From: an uncultured Porphyromonadaceae bacterium
Lineage (GTDB): Bacteria; Bacteroidota; Bacteroidia; Bacteroidales; Muribaculaceae
NCBI GenBank assembly: GCA_900541865.1
Contig: UQLO01000029.1
Span: 1-35,842 of the forward strand
Direction: 5' to 3'
Length of the DNA stretch: 35,842 nucleotides
Below, one piece after another: positions 23,581 through 32,778 of this stretch. Position numbers and translations under genes: made by a program. Position 1 is the first letter of the stretch. Each line of letters opens with the position of its first letter. The notes below the pieces were generated by a model. That model searched no databases. It was not told the origin of the DNA and saw only the letters and a list, made by a program, of their open reading frames with translations.

Positions 23581-24654
23581 ATGGAGCACGCAAAACCACG
23601 TTTCAGATTGGGCGACGATGCCGCCAAAGCGCTTAAGGTGCTTGTGCCGCTGGCTACTACGGTGGTGCTTTTGGCGTGGCTTTTCCACAAGGTGAATTAT
23701 CACCAAGTGCTGGATATTATTCACCGGGGCGTGGACTATCGCTTTATCATTGCTATGATGGTCGTTACGTGCTTGTCGCATATTATCCGCGGCATCCGCT
23801 GGGGCATACAGCTGCGCGCGGCGGGCGTGCCGCGTATGCCGGTTGTGGCTGAGAGTGTTTCGATATTCGGTGCATATGCTCTCAATCTTGTTTTCCCTTT
23901 TTTAGGGGAGGCTTGGCGCTGCGTGTATATCTCGCGCCGCGAGAATGTCAAACTCTCCACAGTGGTTGGCACCGACATCGGCGACCGGGCTTCCGACGGC
24001 ATAATGATCGGGCTGATTGTGGTGCTGGCGGTCTTTGTGGCCCGACCGGCCATGGAGCGCTTCGCTTCGGAGTATCGCATCGGTTCGATTTTGGAGGATG
24101 CTCTGTCGGGAGTGTGGCTGTGGGTGGGTCTTGCGGCTCTGATATGTGTGCTTCTGCTGCTTGACTATATCTTCCGGCGCACAGCCGTGGTGCAGGGCAT
24201 CAACACCTCGTGTGCCCGCATATGGAACGGTTTTGCGGTTCTCTTCCACCTTCACGGCATCGGGGCTTACCTTTGGCTGACTTTGGGTATCTGGGTTTGC
24301 TACTTCCTTGAGACTTACCTCTGTTTCTTCGCCTTCCCCTTTACGCGCGAACTGATTTCGCAACCCGGGATGTGCTGGGGACTCGTGCCCGGTCTGGTGG
24401 TGTTTGTGTTCGGTTCGTGCAGCATGATAGTGCCGAGCAACGGCGGTCTGGGCCCGTGGAACATCGCGGTGGCTTTCGCGATGACGCTCTACGGACTTAG
24501 CGAGGCTGAGGGTGCGGCCTACTCTCTGATATGCTGGAGCTTCCAGTCGCTAATGCTGGTTATTTGCGGCATTTTCAGCGCAATCTACATCACATCCTAC
24601 CGCAAGAAACGCAAGCGTGCGGAAGCGAAGGCGGATGAGAGTCAAGTTAAATAG
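23581..24654 (+). CDS. Flippase-like (lysylphosphatidylglycerol synthase TM-type) membrane protein
   Basis: This 357-residue inner-membrane protein has about eight membrane helices and the signatures of the UPF0104/AglD2 family: SHIIRGIRWGIQLRAAG near residue 60, LVFPFLGEAWRC near 105, and a late PSNGGLGPWNIAVA segment. The family is related to the membrane domain of MprF and is annotated as flippase-like; the lipid or glycan moved is not known. The C-terminus is a basic tail (RKKRKRAEAK). The gene follows the fic repeat by 132 non-coding bases that contain only a near-miss promoter (TAACTTTTTG). Confidence 0.85.
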   Translation: MEHAKPRFRLGDDAAKALKVLVPLATTVVLLAWLFHKVNYHQVLDIIHRGVDYRFIIAMMVVTCLSHIIRGIRWGIQLRAAGVPRMPVVAESVSIFGAYALNLVFPFLGEAWRCVYISRRENVKLSTVVGTDIGDRASDGIMIGLIVVLAVFVARPAMERFASEYRIGSILEDALSGVWLWVGLAALICVLLLLDYIFRRTAVVQGINTSCARIWNGFAVLFHLHGIGAYLWLTLGIWVCYFLETYLCFFAFPFTRELISQPGMCWGLVPGLVVFVFGSCSMIVPSNGGLGPWNIAVAFAMTLYGLSEAEGAAYSLICWSFQSLMLVICGIFSAIYITSYRKKRKRAEAKADESQVK

Positions 24655-24716
24655 TGCTAATGCAAGTTATATAAACTTAAAATGCGGAAGCGCAAAGGCG
24701 CCTCCGGGGCCAATTG

Positions 24717-24748
24717 TTTGCCGTTTCGGCATTTTTTATGTACTTTTG
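24717..24748 (+). promoter_or_regulatory. Promoter of the rimP-nusA-infB operon
   Basis: TTTG at 24717-24720 and TACTTTTG at 24741-24748 (exact TAnnTTTG) are 20 bases apart. The predicted transcript starts near 24754, leaving a leader of roughly 55 bases. Confidence 0.8.
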
Positions 24749-24762
24749 CAGTGATCTTCAAG

Positions 24763-24796
24763 AGAGGAGGGGGCTGAGGCTTCCTCCTCTTGTTTT
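24763..24796 (+). promoter_or_regulatory. Leader hairpin before rimP
   Basis: AGAGGAGG (24763-24770) pairs perfectly with CCTCCTCT (24783-24790), with a G-rich/pyrimidine loop, and is followed by a T-rich stretch (24790-24796). It fills most of the predicted leader, so it may act as an attenuator or transcript-stability element for an operon that encodes the transcription-elongation factor NusA (inference). Confidence 0.45.
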
Positions 24797-24809
24797 GAAC
24801 CAACCCCGT

Positions 24810-25295
24810 ATGATAGACAAAGCAAAACTCAACGAGGTGATAGCCGACTATGTTAGCGGCACGCCTATGTTTCTAACAGATTTGAAAGTAAGTTCCGACA
24901 ACCGGATAGAAGTCGAGGTCGACAGCGACGAGCCGCTCGACATCGAGGCCTGCGCGGCGCTGACGCGCGCCATAGAGGGCGCCTTCGACCGCGACGCCGA
25001 GGACTACGAGCTTGAGGTTGGTTCGGCCGGCATCACGTCGCCGCTGAAGGTGCGCCGCCAGTTCGCCAAGTATCTTGGCAACGAGATGGAAGTGCTCACC
25101 AAAGACGGCCGCAAGCTGCACGGCACCCTAACGGCCGTCGGAGAGGGCGATGGAGCAGACACCACTGTCGACTTCACTATTGAGGTGCCGGTCAAGGTGC
25201 GCGAGGAAGGCTCGAAGAAGCCGGTGATCAAGCACCAGGCGTTGGCCCTGAACTCCGCCGAGTGCAAATACGTGCGCTACGACCTCAAATTCTGA
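24810..25295 (+). CDS. rimP: Ribosome maturation factor RimP
   Basis: This 161-residue protein is needed for 30S subunit assembly. It shows the RimP two-domain pattern: an N-terminal alpha/beta domain with VEVDSDEPLDIEACAALTRA and DYELEVGSAGITSPL (the family's EVSSPG-like segment reads EVGSAG), then an SH3-like C-terminal domain. The ATG at 24810 was chosen over an upstream in-frame ATG at 24714, because the latter precedes the promoter and would add 32 non-conserved residues. The gene starts the conserved rimP-nusA-infB order. Confidence 0.92.
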   Translation: MIDKAKLNEVIADYVSGTPMFLTDLKVSSDNRIEVEVDSDEPLDIEACAALTRAIEGAFDRDAEDYELEVGSAGITSPLKVRRQFAKYLGNEMEVLTKDGRKLHGTLTAVGEGDGADTTVDFTIEVPVKVREEGSKKPVIKHQALALNSAECKYVRYDLKF

Positions 25296-25352
25296 GGAGC
25301 CGGGGCATAAAGCAAACGAAAAGAAAAAATAATAAAACACAGAATATAGAAA

Positions 25353-26675
25353 ATGGCAAAGAGAGAGGAAACTCCCAATATGGTCGAGCAGTTCGCTGAG
25401 TTCAAGGAACTCAAGAACATCGACAAGACCACAATGATCAGCGTGCTGGAGGAATCGTTCCGCAACGTGCTGGGCAAGATGTTTGGTACCGACGAGAATC
25501 TGGATGTGATTCTGAACCCCGACAAGGGCGACGTTCAGATATTCCAGAACCTTCAGGTAGTGCCCGACGGCGAGGTAGAGAACGAAAACCTTCAGATATC
25601 GCTCAGCGATGCCCGCGCCGACGACGACCCCGAAGCCGAGGTCGGTGAAGAGCATTCGCGCGAGATTATATTTGAGAAATTCGGCCGCCGCGCCATCCTC
25701 AACCTTCGTCAGACCCTTCAGAGCCGCATCCTGGACCTCCAGAAAGAGGCTATCTACAATAAATTCAAGGATATGGAAGGCGAGTTGGTCACCGGTGAGG
25801 TCTATCAGACCTGGAGCCGCGAGACCCTCCTTCTGGACGACGACAAGAACGAGCTTCTGCTGCCCAAGAGCGAGAGCATTCCCGGCGACTTCTTCCGCAA
25901 AGGCGAAACAATCCGCGCGGTGGTTGCCAACGTCGACAACAAGAACAACAATCCCAAGATCACCGTGTCGCGCGTGAGCGAGCAGTTCCTTCGCCGCCTC
26001 TTTGAGCTTGAGGTGCCCGAAATACACGATGGCCTGATCAGCATACGTGCTGTGGCCCGCATACCGGGCGAGCGCGCAAAGATTGCCGTTGAGAGCTACG
26101 ACGACCGCATCGACCCCGTAGGCGCCTGCGTGGGCGTCAAGGGCAGCCGCATCCACGGCATCGTGCGCGAGCTGCACAACGAGAACATCGACGTGATCAA
26201 CTACACCACCAACACCGCTCTGTTTATACAGCGCGCGCTCTCGCCGGCCCGCATATCCACCATACGTCTGGACGAAGATAAAAAGAAGGCCGAGGTTTTC
26301 CTCAACAAGGACGAAGTAAGCCTTGCCATCGGCAAGAACGGCCACAACATCAAGCTGGCCACCATGCTGACGGGCTACGAAATCGACGTCTACCGCGACA
26401 CCGAGATGATCTACGACGACGACATCTACCTGGATGAATTCCGCGACGAAATCGAAGCGTGGGTCATCGACGCCCTCAAGAACTGCGGCTGCGTCACCGC
26501 CAAGAGCGTGCTGAACACCCCGCGCGAAACACTCATCGAGAAGTCCGACCTGGAGGAAAACACCATCGACGACGTAATCGAAATCCTCAAACGAGAATAC
26601 GAGGACGACGAGCAGCCCTCCGACGCCGACAACGGCGCCGACGCCGAAGCCGCCCCCGGGGAGGCCGACAAGTAA
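25353..26675 (+). CDS. nusA: Transcription termination/antitermination factor NusA
   Basis: This 440-residue protein binds RNA polymerase and nascent RNA and modulates pausing, termination and antitermination. The N-terminal polymerase-binding domain (about 1-130) is followed by an S1 domain (about 135-205) and two KH domains (about 210-350; DPVGACVGVKGSRI, then EVSLAIGKNGHNIKLA). The C-terminus is acidic (EYEDDEQPSDADNGAD). Length is normal for the Bacteroidetes form, which lacks the two C-terminal acidic repeats of E. coli NusA. It lies 57 bases after rimP. Confidence 0.95.
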   Translation: MAKREETPNMVEQFAEFKELKNIDKTTMISVLEESFRNVLGKMFGTDENLDVILNPDKGDVQIFQNLQVVPDGEVENENLQISLSDARADDDPEAEVGEEHSREIIFEKFGRRAILNLRQTLQSRILDLQKEAIYNKFKDMEGELVTGEVYQTWSRETLLLDDDKNELLLPKSESIPGDFFRKGETIRAVVANVDNKNNNPKITVSRVSEQFLRRLFELEVPEIHDGLISIRAVARIPGERAKIAVESYDDRIDPVGACVGVKGSRIHGIVRELHNENIDVINYTTNTALFIQRALSPARISTIRLDEDKKKAEVFLNKDEVSLAIGKNGHNIKLATMLTGYEIDVYRDTEMIYDDDIYLDEFRDEIEAWVIDALKNCGCVTAKSVLNTPRETLIEKSDLEENTIDDVIEILKREYEDDEQPSDADNGADAEAAPGEADK

Positions 26676-26859
26676 TAGCACCGGGCGCAACGGCAGAAAT
26701 GCGATGCCGCCTGCCGGCGCCAATCTCCGAGTGCGATTACAAACGGCCTGAGCTCTCCGCAAAATGCGGCACGCGGCGGAAGCTCATCCCCATAGAACCC
26801 GGGCACCCAAGCCAACAGGCCGCCCGAGTTCATAAAGCAAAAAATACCAAGCACCCCAT

Positions 26860-29787
26860 ATGGCGAAAACTAAAATAAGCAAAGTAGCTACCGACCTGAA
26901 CGTTTCCCTTTCGACGGTTTTTGAATTCCTGCGCAAGAGAAACATCAACGTGGACGAAAGTCCCAACACCCGTGTCGATGAAGACGTGGTGGCAATGTTG
27001 ATGAACGCATTCAAAAGCGACGTGGACCTCAAGAAGATATCCACCGAGATCAGCACCGAACGGAAGGAAAACAAGGCGCGTGTGGCTGAAAAACCGGCTC
27101 CCCGAGTCGAGGAGGCTCCCACCTCGCTGGGTCAGAAACCGCGTATCCTCGGCCACCTGGAGCTGGACGCCAACGGACGGCCGGTTGTGAAACCCGCCGC
27201 ACAGCCCGAACCCGCTCCTGCTCCCAAGCCGGCGCCTGCTCCCGCACCGGCGCCTGCTCCCAAGCCCGAGCCCGCTCCTGCGCCCGCTCCCGCTCCCAAG
27301 CCCGAGCCGGCTCCCGAGCCTGCACCCGCTCCTAAGCCCGAGCCCGTTCCCGCTCCCAAGCCCGAACCCGTTCCCGCTCCCAAGCCCGAACCGGCTCCCG
27401 CTCCCGCTCCCAAGCCCGAACCTGCTCCCGCTCCCGCCGAGCCGGCCGCTGAAGCTCAGCCCAAGGAACCCGAAATATTCACTCTGGAGCGCTCCACTCC
27501 CGCGCCCCAGCTCAACATCGTGGGCAAAATCGACCTCGACGCTCTCAACCAGAGTATGCGCCCCAAGAAGAAAGGCAAGGAGAACCGCGGCGCCCAGCCC
27601 GGCCGTCCCGGCCAGCCCGGCGCCGAGGCCGAGCGCAAGAAGCGCCGCCGCATAACGGGTAAGGAAAAGGTCGACATCGAGAAGGTGGGCCGCACCGCCG
27701 GCAACGAGACCCGCGGCGGACAGCCCAACCGCGACGGCGCCAACCAGGGCGGCCGCAACGGCGCCAACCAGGGCGGCAACCAGCAGAACGGCGGCCGCAA
27801 CAACCAGCAAAAGAACGCTCAGCGCGGAGCCCAGCAGCGCAACGACCGCCGTCGGCCCGCTCCTCAGCCCGAGGTGAACGAGGAGGACGTTCAGAAGCAG
27901 GTCAAGGAGACCCTGGCCCGCCTCACCGCGAAAGACAAAGGCCTCAAGAAGGGCGCAAAATGGCGCAAGGAGAAGCGCGAAGCCGGCGCTGCCCGCGAGC
28001 GCGAACACATGCGCGCCGAGGAGGCTGAAAGCAAGGTGCTGAAGATTACCGAATTCGTTTCGGCCAACGAGCTCGCAATCATGATGGGCGTGCCGGTCAA
28101 CAACGTCATCGCCACCTGTATGAATATCGGCGTGATGGTTTCCATCAACCAGCGCCTCGACGCCGAGACCATCAATATCGTCGCTGAAGAGTTCGGATTC
28201 GAAACGGAATATGTGTCGGCCGAAGTCGCCGACGCCATCCACCAGGAGGCCGACGCCGAGGAAGACCTCGTTCCCCGTCCGCCGGTAGTGACCGTGATGG
28301 GCCACGTCGACCACGGCAAGACCTCGCTGCTCGACTACATCCGCTCGGCAAACGTCATCGCAGGCGAAGCCGGCGGCATCACCCAGCATATCGGCTCCTA
28401 CAGCGTCAAGCTGCCCGACGGCCGCAACATTACCTTCCTGGACACTCCGGGCCACGAAGCCTTCACGGCCATGCGTGCCCGAGGCGCAAAGGTGACCGAC
28501 TTGGTAATCATCATCGTTGCCGCCGACGACGCCGTGATGCCCCAGACTGTCGAGGCAATCAACCACGCATCGGCAGCCGGCGTACCTATCGTCTTCGCCA
28601 TCAACAAAATCGACAAGCCGCACGCCAATCCCGACAAAATCAAGGAGGAGCTCGCCGCAATGAACTACCTGGTCGAAGACTGGGGCGGCAAGTACCAGAG
28701 CCAGGATATTTCGGCCAAGAAGGGCATCGGCGTCGAGGAACTCATGGAGAAGGTTCTCCTTGAGGCTGAGATGCTCGACCTGAAGGCAAATCCGAACCGC
28801 CGCGCCGTCGGCACCATCATAGAGTCTACCCTCGACAAGGGCCGCGGCTATGTGGCCAACGTGCTGGTGCAGAACGGCACACTCCGCGTGGGCGATGTGG
28901 TGCTGGCCGGCAACCATTTCGGCAAGGTGAAGGCAATGTTCAACGAGCGCAACCAGCGCATCAAGGAGGCAGGTCCGGCAACCCCGGCACTCATACTGGG
29001 TCTGAACGGAGCTCCCACCGCCGGCGACACTTTCAACGTGCTCGAAACCGAGCAGGAGGCCCGCGACATTGCCAACAAGCGCGAGCAGCTTGCCCGCGAG
29101 CAGGGTCTGCGCACCACCAAGATACTTACGCTGGACGATATAGCCCGCCGCCGCGCAATAGGCAACTTCAAGGAGCTCAACATCATCGTCAAGGGCGACG
29201 TCGACGGCTCCATCGAGGCCCTGTCGGACTCCTTGATCAAGCTCTCCACAGAGGAGGTGCAGGTCAACGTGCTCCACAAGGCAGTAGGCGAAATCTCCGA
29301 GAGCGATGTCACCCTGGCCGCCGCCTCGGATGCCATCATCATCGGCTTCCAGGTGCGTCCCTCTGTGGCAGCCCGCCGCGCCGCCGAGCGCGACGGCGTC
29401 GAAATCCGCCTCTACTCCGTGATCTATCAGGCAATAGAGGAGGTCAAGGACGCCATGGCCGGTATGCTTGCTCCCGAAATCAAGGAGGAAGTGACCGGCA
29501 CGGCCGAAGTGCTCGAGACATTCCACGTTTCCAAGGTGGGCACCATCGCCGGCGCTATAGTGCGCGAGGGCAAAATCAAGCGCTCCTGCAAGGTGCGCCT
29601 CATCCGCGACGGCATTGTGCGCTACACCGGCGAACTCGGTTCTCTCAAGCGCTTCAAGGACGACGTCAAGGAGGTGCTCAGCGGCTACGAATGTGGCCTG
29701 AGCATAGCCGGATACAACGATATCCACGTAGGCGACCTCATCGAGGGCTACGAGGAGAAGGAAGTGGCCCGCACAAGCATAGACTAA
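26860..29787 (+). CDS. infB: Translation initiation factor IF-2
   Basis: This 975-residue GTPase brings initiator tRNA to the 30S subunit. A short N-terminal helical domain is followed by a Pro/Ala/Lys/Glu tandem repeat region (about 110-200) and a basic Gln/Asn/Gly-rich stretch (about 235-335). The G domain carries GHVDHGKT (481-488), DTPGHEAF (528-535) and NKID (582-585); the C-terminal domains follow and end normally. The long low-complexity N-terminus is common in Bacteroidetes IF-2. The 184 bases between nusA and infB contain no promoter box that I could support, so read-through from rimP is likely. Confidence 0.95.
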   Translation: MAKTKISKVATDLNVSLSTVFEFLRKRNINVDESPNTRVDEDVVAMLMNAFKSDVDLKKISTEISTERKENKARVAEKPAPRVEEAPTSLGQKPRILGHLELDANGRPVVKPAAQPEPAPAPKPAPAPAPAPAPKPEPAPAPAPAPKPEPAPEPAPAPKPEPVPAPKPEPVPAPKPEPAPAPAPKPEPAPAPAEPAAEAQPKEPEIFTLERSTPAPQLNIVGKIDLDALNQSMRPKKKGKENRGAQPGRPGQPGAEAERKKRRRITGKEKVDIEKVGRTAGNETRGGQPNRDGANQGGRNGANQGGNQQNGGRNNQQKNAQRGAQQRNDRRRPAPQPEVNEEDVQKQVKETLARLTAKDKGLKKGAKWRKEKREAGAAREREHMRAEEAESKVLKITEFVSANELAIMMGVPVNNVIATCMNIGVMVSINQRLDAETINIVAEEFGFETEYVSAEVADAIHQEADAEEDLVPRPPVVTVMGHVDHGKTSLLDYIRSANVIAGEAGGITQHIGSYSVKLPDGRNITFLDTPGHEAFTAMRARGAKVTDLVIIIVAADDAVMPQTVEAINHASAAGVPIVFAINKIDKPHANPDKIKEELAAMNYLVEDWGGKYQSQDISAKKGIGVEELMEKVLLEAEMLDLKANPNRRAVGTIIESTLDKGRGYVANVLVQNGTLRVGDVVLAGNHFGKVKAMFNERNQRIKEAGPATPALILGLNGAPTAGDTFNVLETEQEARDIANKREQLAREQGLRTTKILTLDDIARRRAIGNFKELNIIVKGDVDGSIEALSDSLIKLSTEEVQVNVLHKAVGEISESDVTLAAASDAIIIGFQVRPSVAARRAAERDGVEIRLYSVIYQAIEEVKDAMAGMLAPEIKEEVTGTAEVLETFHVSKVGTIAGAIVREGKIKRSCKVRLIRDGIVRYTGELGSLKRFKDDVKEVLSGYECGLSIAGYNDIHVGDLIEGYEEKEVARTSID
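27190..27441 (+). repeat. In-gene Pro/Ala tandem repeat of infB
   Basis: Imperfect tandem units encode PAPAPKPEP-type motifs within the IF-2 N-terminus. All units are multiples of three bases, so copy-number change would keep the frame. The region is likely a flexible linker. Confidence 0.85.
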
Positions 29788-29798
29788 ATATCCACATC

Positions 29799-29824
29799 CC
29801 GGGGAGGGCCCGAGCCCTCCCCGG
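29799..29824. terminator. Strong GC hairpin after infB
   Basis: CCGGGGAGGGC (29799-29809) pairs perfectly with GCCCTCCCCGG (29814-29824) around a 4-base CCGA loop. It lies 11 bases after the infB stop and 18 bases before folK. No T-run follows, so it may be an attenuator, pause or mRNA-protecting hairpin instead of a full terminator. Confidence 0.6.
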
Positions 29825-29842
29825 CATAACTCCTCCGAAGGC

Positions 29843-30361
29843 ATGACATCCGACATTTATCTCAGTCTGGGCTCCAACAGCGGCGACCGATACGCTATGA
29901 TAGGCAAGGCGGTGGCGGCTTTAACCGATATTTATGCCGCCCTGAACTGCACGGTTCGGGTGGCGGAGCCGATTACGAGCATGCCTCAGGGGTTCGACTC
30001 GCCCAATCCGTTTGTCAACGTGGGCGTGTTGGTCAACGTTGAGCGCCCCACGTCGTGGACCCCGCTTGAGCTGGAGGCTCTTCTGGGGACGACTCAGGCC
30101 GTGGAGCGAGTGCTCTCAGGAAAACCCCACCGAAATCCGGACGGCAGCTACCGCGACCGCGAAATCGATGTGGACATCATTGCCGTCGACACCATCGAGT
30201 ATTCCTCGCCATCGCTCACTCTGCCTCATCCCCGCTTGGCGGAGCGCGAATTTGTGCTCAAGCCGATGAGTCAGCTTCTTCCCAACTGGGTGCATCCCAC
30301 TTTGGGCCTCACTCCCGACGAGATGCTCGAAAATCTCAAACCCTCCTCAACGAACAAATGA
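29843..30361 (+). CDS. folK: HPPK, 2-amino-4-hydroxy-6-hydroxymethyldihydropteridine diphosphokinase
   Basis: This 172-residue enzyme transfers pyrophosphate from ATP to 6-hydroxymethyl-7,8-dihydropterin in folate synthesis. It shows the family start YLSLGSNSGDR, the central YRDREIDVDIIA (equivalent to the metal-binding DxD region, here as DVD) and LPHPRLAEREFVLKPM near the C-terminus. Length is normal. The stop overlaps the next start as ATGA. Confidence 0.93.
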   Translation: MTSDIYLSLGSNSGDRYAMIGKAVAALTDIYAALNCTVRVAEPITSMPQGFDSPNPFVNVGVLVNVERPTSWTPLELEALLGTTQAVERVLSGKPHRNPDGSYRDREIDVDIIAVDTIEYSSPSLTLPHPRLAEREFVLKPMSQLLPNWVHPTLGLTPDEMLENLKPSSTNK

Positions 30362-30678
30362 CACCCGAACAAAGACTTCAAACCGAAGACAAAATCGTGG
30401 AGATGCTCCGCACCGTCTACGACCCTGAAATTCCCGTCGACATCTATAGTCTCGGGCTGGTCTACAAAATAGATCTGGCCGACGACGGCGCTCTGACTGT
30501 CGATATGACGCTGACGGCACCGAACTGCCCGATGGCCGATTTCATCATGGAGGACGTCCGCATGAAGCTCGAAAGCGTGCCGGGAGTGTCGTCTGTGACG
30601 GTAAATATTGTCTTTGAACCCGAGTGGAACAAGGACATGATGAGCGAGGAAGCCAAACTCGAACTGGGTCTGCTCTGA
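30358..30678 (+). CDS. DUF59 (MIP18-family) iron-sulfur assembly factor
   Basis: This 106-residue protein is a stand-alone MIP18/DUF59 domain with VYDPEIPVDIYSLGLVY and TLTAPNCPMA, whose Cys is the conserved residue of the SufT/PaaD-like family. Such proteins help mature Fe-S proteins (family knowledge). It is coupled to folK by overlap, a pairing without an obvious functional link. Confidence 0.88.
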   Translation: MTPEQRLQTEDKIVEMLRTVYDPEIPVDIYSLGLVYKIDLADDGALTVDMTLTAPNCPMADFIMEDVRMKLESVPGVSSVTVNIVFEPEWNKDMMSEEAKLELGLL

Positions 30679-30686
30679 TTCGCCGC

Positions 30687-31454
30687 ATGAATTCGCGACG
30701 TTCCCACACATATTTTATAAGCGACCTTCATCTGGGCGCCCGCTATATTCCTGACGCCAGGGCCCATGAGGAGGCCGTTTGCCGCTTTCTGCGCCACATA
30801 GCGCCGACGGCGAAGCGGCTTTTTATGGTGGGCGACGTGCTGGACTATTGGTATGAGTACCGCACGGTGGTGCCACGTGGCTATGTGCGCTTCTTCGGCG
30901 CTTTGGCCGAGTTGGCCGATGCCGGTGTGGAAATAGTTTGGTTCACAGGCAACCACGACATCTGGCTCTTCGACTATCTTCGCGATGAAATAGGCATCCG
31001 AATCACCGATCCCGCCAAAGGCTATGAGCTGACCGAGCTCGACGGCACCCTTTTCTGCATAGGCCACGGCGATGCCATCGGCCCGCAGAAAGCCGGCTTC
31101 CGTTTTATCCGCAGTCTGTTTCGCAATCGCTTATGCCAGTGGATGTTCGCTGCTATCCATCCCCGTTGGACCGTAGGTTTTGCCCATGCATGGAGCAGCC
31201 ACAGCCGAAAGGGTTGCCTTACGCCGGTGGCTCTCGAGCCGGGAGCGCGTGCCGGCCTTGAGCTTTTCTGCCGTCGTATGGCCTCGGAGCATCCCGGATT
31301 GAGATATGTCGTTGTTGGACACCACCATGTGCCGGTCGACGAACCGGTCTCGCCCGACTGCCGACTCATCGTGCTCGGCGACTGGCTTACGCGACACACC
31401 TACGCCGTCTTCGATGGCAAAACCCTAACGCTCAGCGAGTACGAAGACCGCTGA
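30687..31454 (+). CDS. LpxH-like UDP-2,3-diacylglucosamine diphosphatase
   Basis: This 255-residue calcineurin-like metallophosphoesterase has the metal-ligand motifs DLH (13-15), GDVLDYW with Asp50, GNHD (88-91), GHGD and a late GHHH. The SDLHLG start and overall length match LpxH-type enzymes, which hydrolyse UDP-2,3-diacylglucosamine to lipid X in lipid A synthesis on the cytoplasmic face. Start chosen at 30687, directly after the DUF59 gene; the frame is open upstream but overlaps that gene. Last gene of the folK operon, convergent with hipA. Confidence 0.88.
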   Translation: MNSRRSHTYFISDLHLGARYIPDARAHEEAVCRFLRHIAPTAKRLFMVGDVLDYWYEYRTVVPRGYVRFFGALAELADAGVEIVWFTGNHDIWLFDYLRDEIGIRITDPAKGYELTELDGTLFCIGHGDAIGPQKAGFRFIRSLFRNRLCQWMFAAIHPRWTVGFAHAWSSHSRKGCLTPVALEPGARAGLELFCRRMASEHPGLRYVVVGHHHVPVDEPVSPDCRLIVLGDWLTRHTYAVFDGKTLTLSEYEDR

Positions 31455-31515
31455 CCCATTCCCAACCCATCATAAAATAACCGGAATCGCCCCATAATGC
31501 CTATTATATGATAGA

Positions 31516-32778
31516 TTACGCCTCGGCGTAAACATTCCGGTCGATTTTGGGCGCGAATCTCTCTATATCCTTTTTGGGAATTCCAATCCTTAGGGCCTCC
31601 GATTTCCAAGACTTCATCGCCATTTTAACTTCGGAGATGATGGCGCCCGCTGTTTGTCGAGTCAGCATGTAGTTTTCGGCGCTTTCCATCAGAATGTTCA
31701 GGTCAGAACGGTTGGTGACGCGATTGATCAGAAGACTCTGTTGGTCGTCCAAGGTCGGATTGATGTCGTATGCGGGCGAAAGCACCCACCCTTTAGGGGT
31801 CAGCAGGAATCCGTGGTTTCGGAAATGGTCGTCGGAATTGCCCACTATAATATAGAAGGCCACTCTGCGGAAAAGCTCCTGAAGATTGGATTCGACATCG
31901 GTGCCGTGTTGAAGGATGAAATCCACGATGTCGCAATAACCGAATCCGGTTGAGGCGTTGTCGCCGTCCTCAAGGCCGAGCAGGGTCAGGGCCGAGGCGA
32001 AATGGATTCTTCGGCCGTCGGCGGTGCGGTCAAAGCGTTTGGAGAGCAGAATATGGTGTTTTTCCGAGCCGACTACTTTTGTCTGTGCTGCGTTGATGCC
32101 GCCCTTTTCGGCAAGCAGGTGACAGAGGTGTTCCCAAAGAGCAACGTCGTAATCATCTCGCCGTGAAGGAAATTTAGCCACAGTCAGGCTTCCGTCTTCA
32201 TCGGTTACAGTCGCTTTTGGCCTGGCGCCTCCGAGCGACGTGCCGGGATGAAGTAGCTGCATCAGCCACTTTTTTGCCGGCAGCTGTTGCTTTTCCTCGC
32301 TCGTTTCTATTTCGTGGGCCGCATGCATCAACTCCCTTACGCTTGCTAGAGGCGGCACGCGCAGGTTGGGGGAGGCGTTTATGAATTCGCCGCCATCGGA
32401 GGAGGCAAACCGGAATCCGCCCATTCTTGAAGCATCGTCGATTCCCGTCAGATAGTCGAAGGAGGTCAACCTCCGCATAGGGCGTTTTTCGTCCTGAGCA
32501 AGTATTTGTTCGCGCCGGTTGAGCAAGGTGCGCCCCCAGCGGTCGGGCAATGCGTCTGAAAAGCAGCCGAAAATATCTCTTTCCGGACGGGCATACTGCA
32601 CTCCGGGGTAATTACGGAGGTCGGCGCTAAGAAAGATGTCGTTGTGTTCGGCCAACCATTTGTTGTCGTAAGTGAAGGAATACGTTTCGTTTCCCCTCAC
32701 CGAGTCCACCGAGAGTTCGCCCACCCTTTCGGGTGCGGTCATCCAGTCGAAATCGGCGTAGACGGTCAGTTTTTTCAT
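31516..32778 (-). CDS. hipA: HipA-family Ser/Thr kinase toxin
   Basis: This 420-residue protein has the HipA fold: an N-terminal couple_hipA-type domain (1-110), the phosphate-loop segment HPGTSLGGARPKA (177-189) with Ser181, the catalytic motif NSDDHFRN (314-321) with Asp316 and His318, and SPAYDINP as the metal-binding element. HipA of E. coli phosphorylates glutamyl-tRNA synthetase and causes persistence; the target here may differ (family knowledge). All key residues appear intact. Start overlaps the hipB stop as ATGA. Confidence 0.92.
   Translation of the reverse strand: MKKLTVYADFDWMTAPERVGELSVDSVRGNETYSFTYDNKWLAEHNDIFLSADLRNYPGVQYARPERDIFGCFSDALPDRWGRTLLNRREQILAQDEKRPMRRLTSFDYLTGIDDASRMGGFRFASSDGGEFINASPNLRVPPLASVRELMHAAHEIETSEEKQQLPAKKWLMQLLHPGTSLGGARPKATVTDEDGSLTVAKFPSRRDDYDVALWEHLCHLLAEKGGINAAQTKVVGSEKHHILLSKRFDRTADGRRIHFASALTLLGLEDGDNASTGFGYCDIVDFILQHGTDVESNLQELFRRVAFYIIVGNSDDHFRNHGFLLTPKGWVLSPAYDINPTLDDQQSLLINRVTNRSDLNILMESAENYMLTRQTAGAIISEVKMAMKSWKSEALRIGIPKKDIERFAPKIDRNVYAEA

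Noticed and set aside
25128..26762. Long minus-strand open frame opposite rimP and nusA
   Set aside because: Antisense shadow of two certain housekeeping genes.
27190..27441. CRISPR-like periodic repeats
   Set aside because: The periodicity is codon-based within the infB frame (Pro/Ala/Lys/Glu motifs), with no unique spacers.
26830..29856. Very long minus-strand open frame (about 1000 codons) opposite infB
   Set aside because: It is the mirror of a GC-rich gene with strong codon bias; infB is certain on the plus strand, and the antisense product is low-complexity with no recognisable domain.
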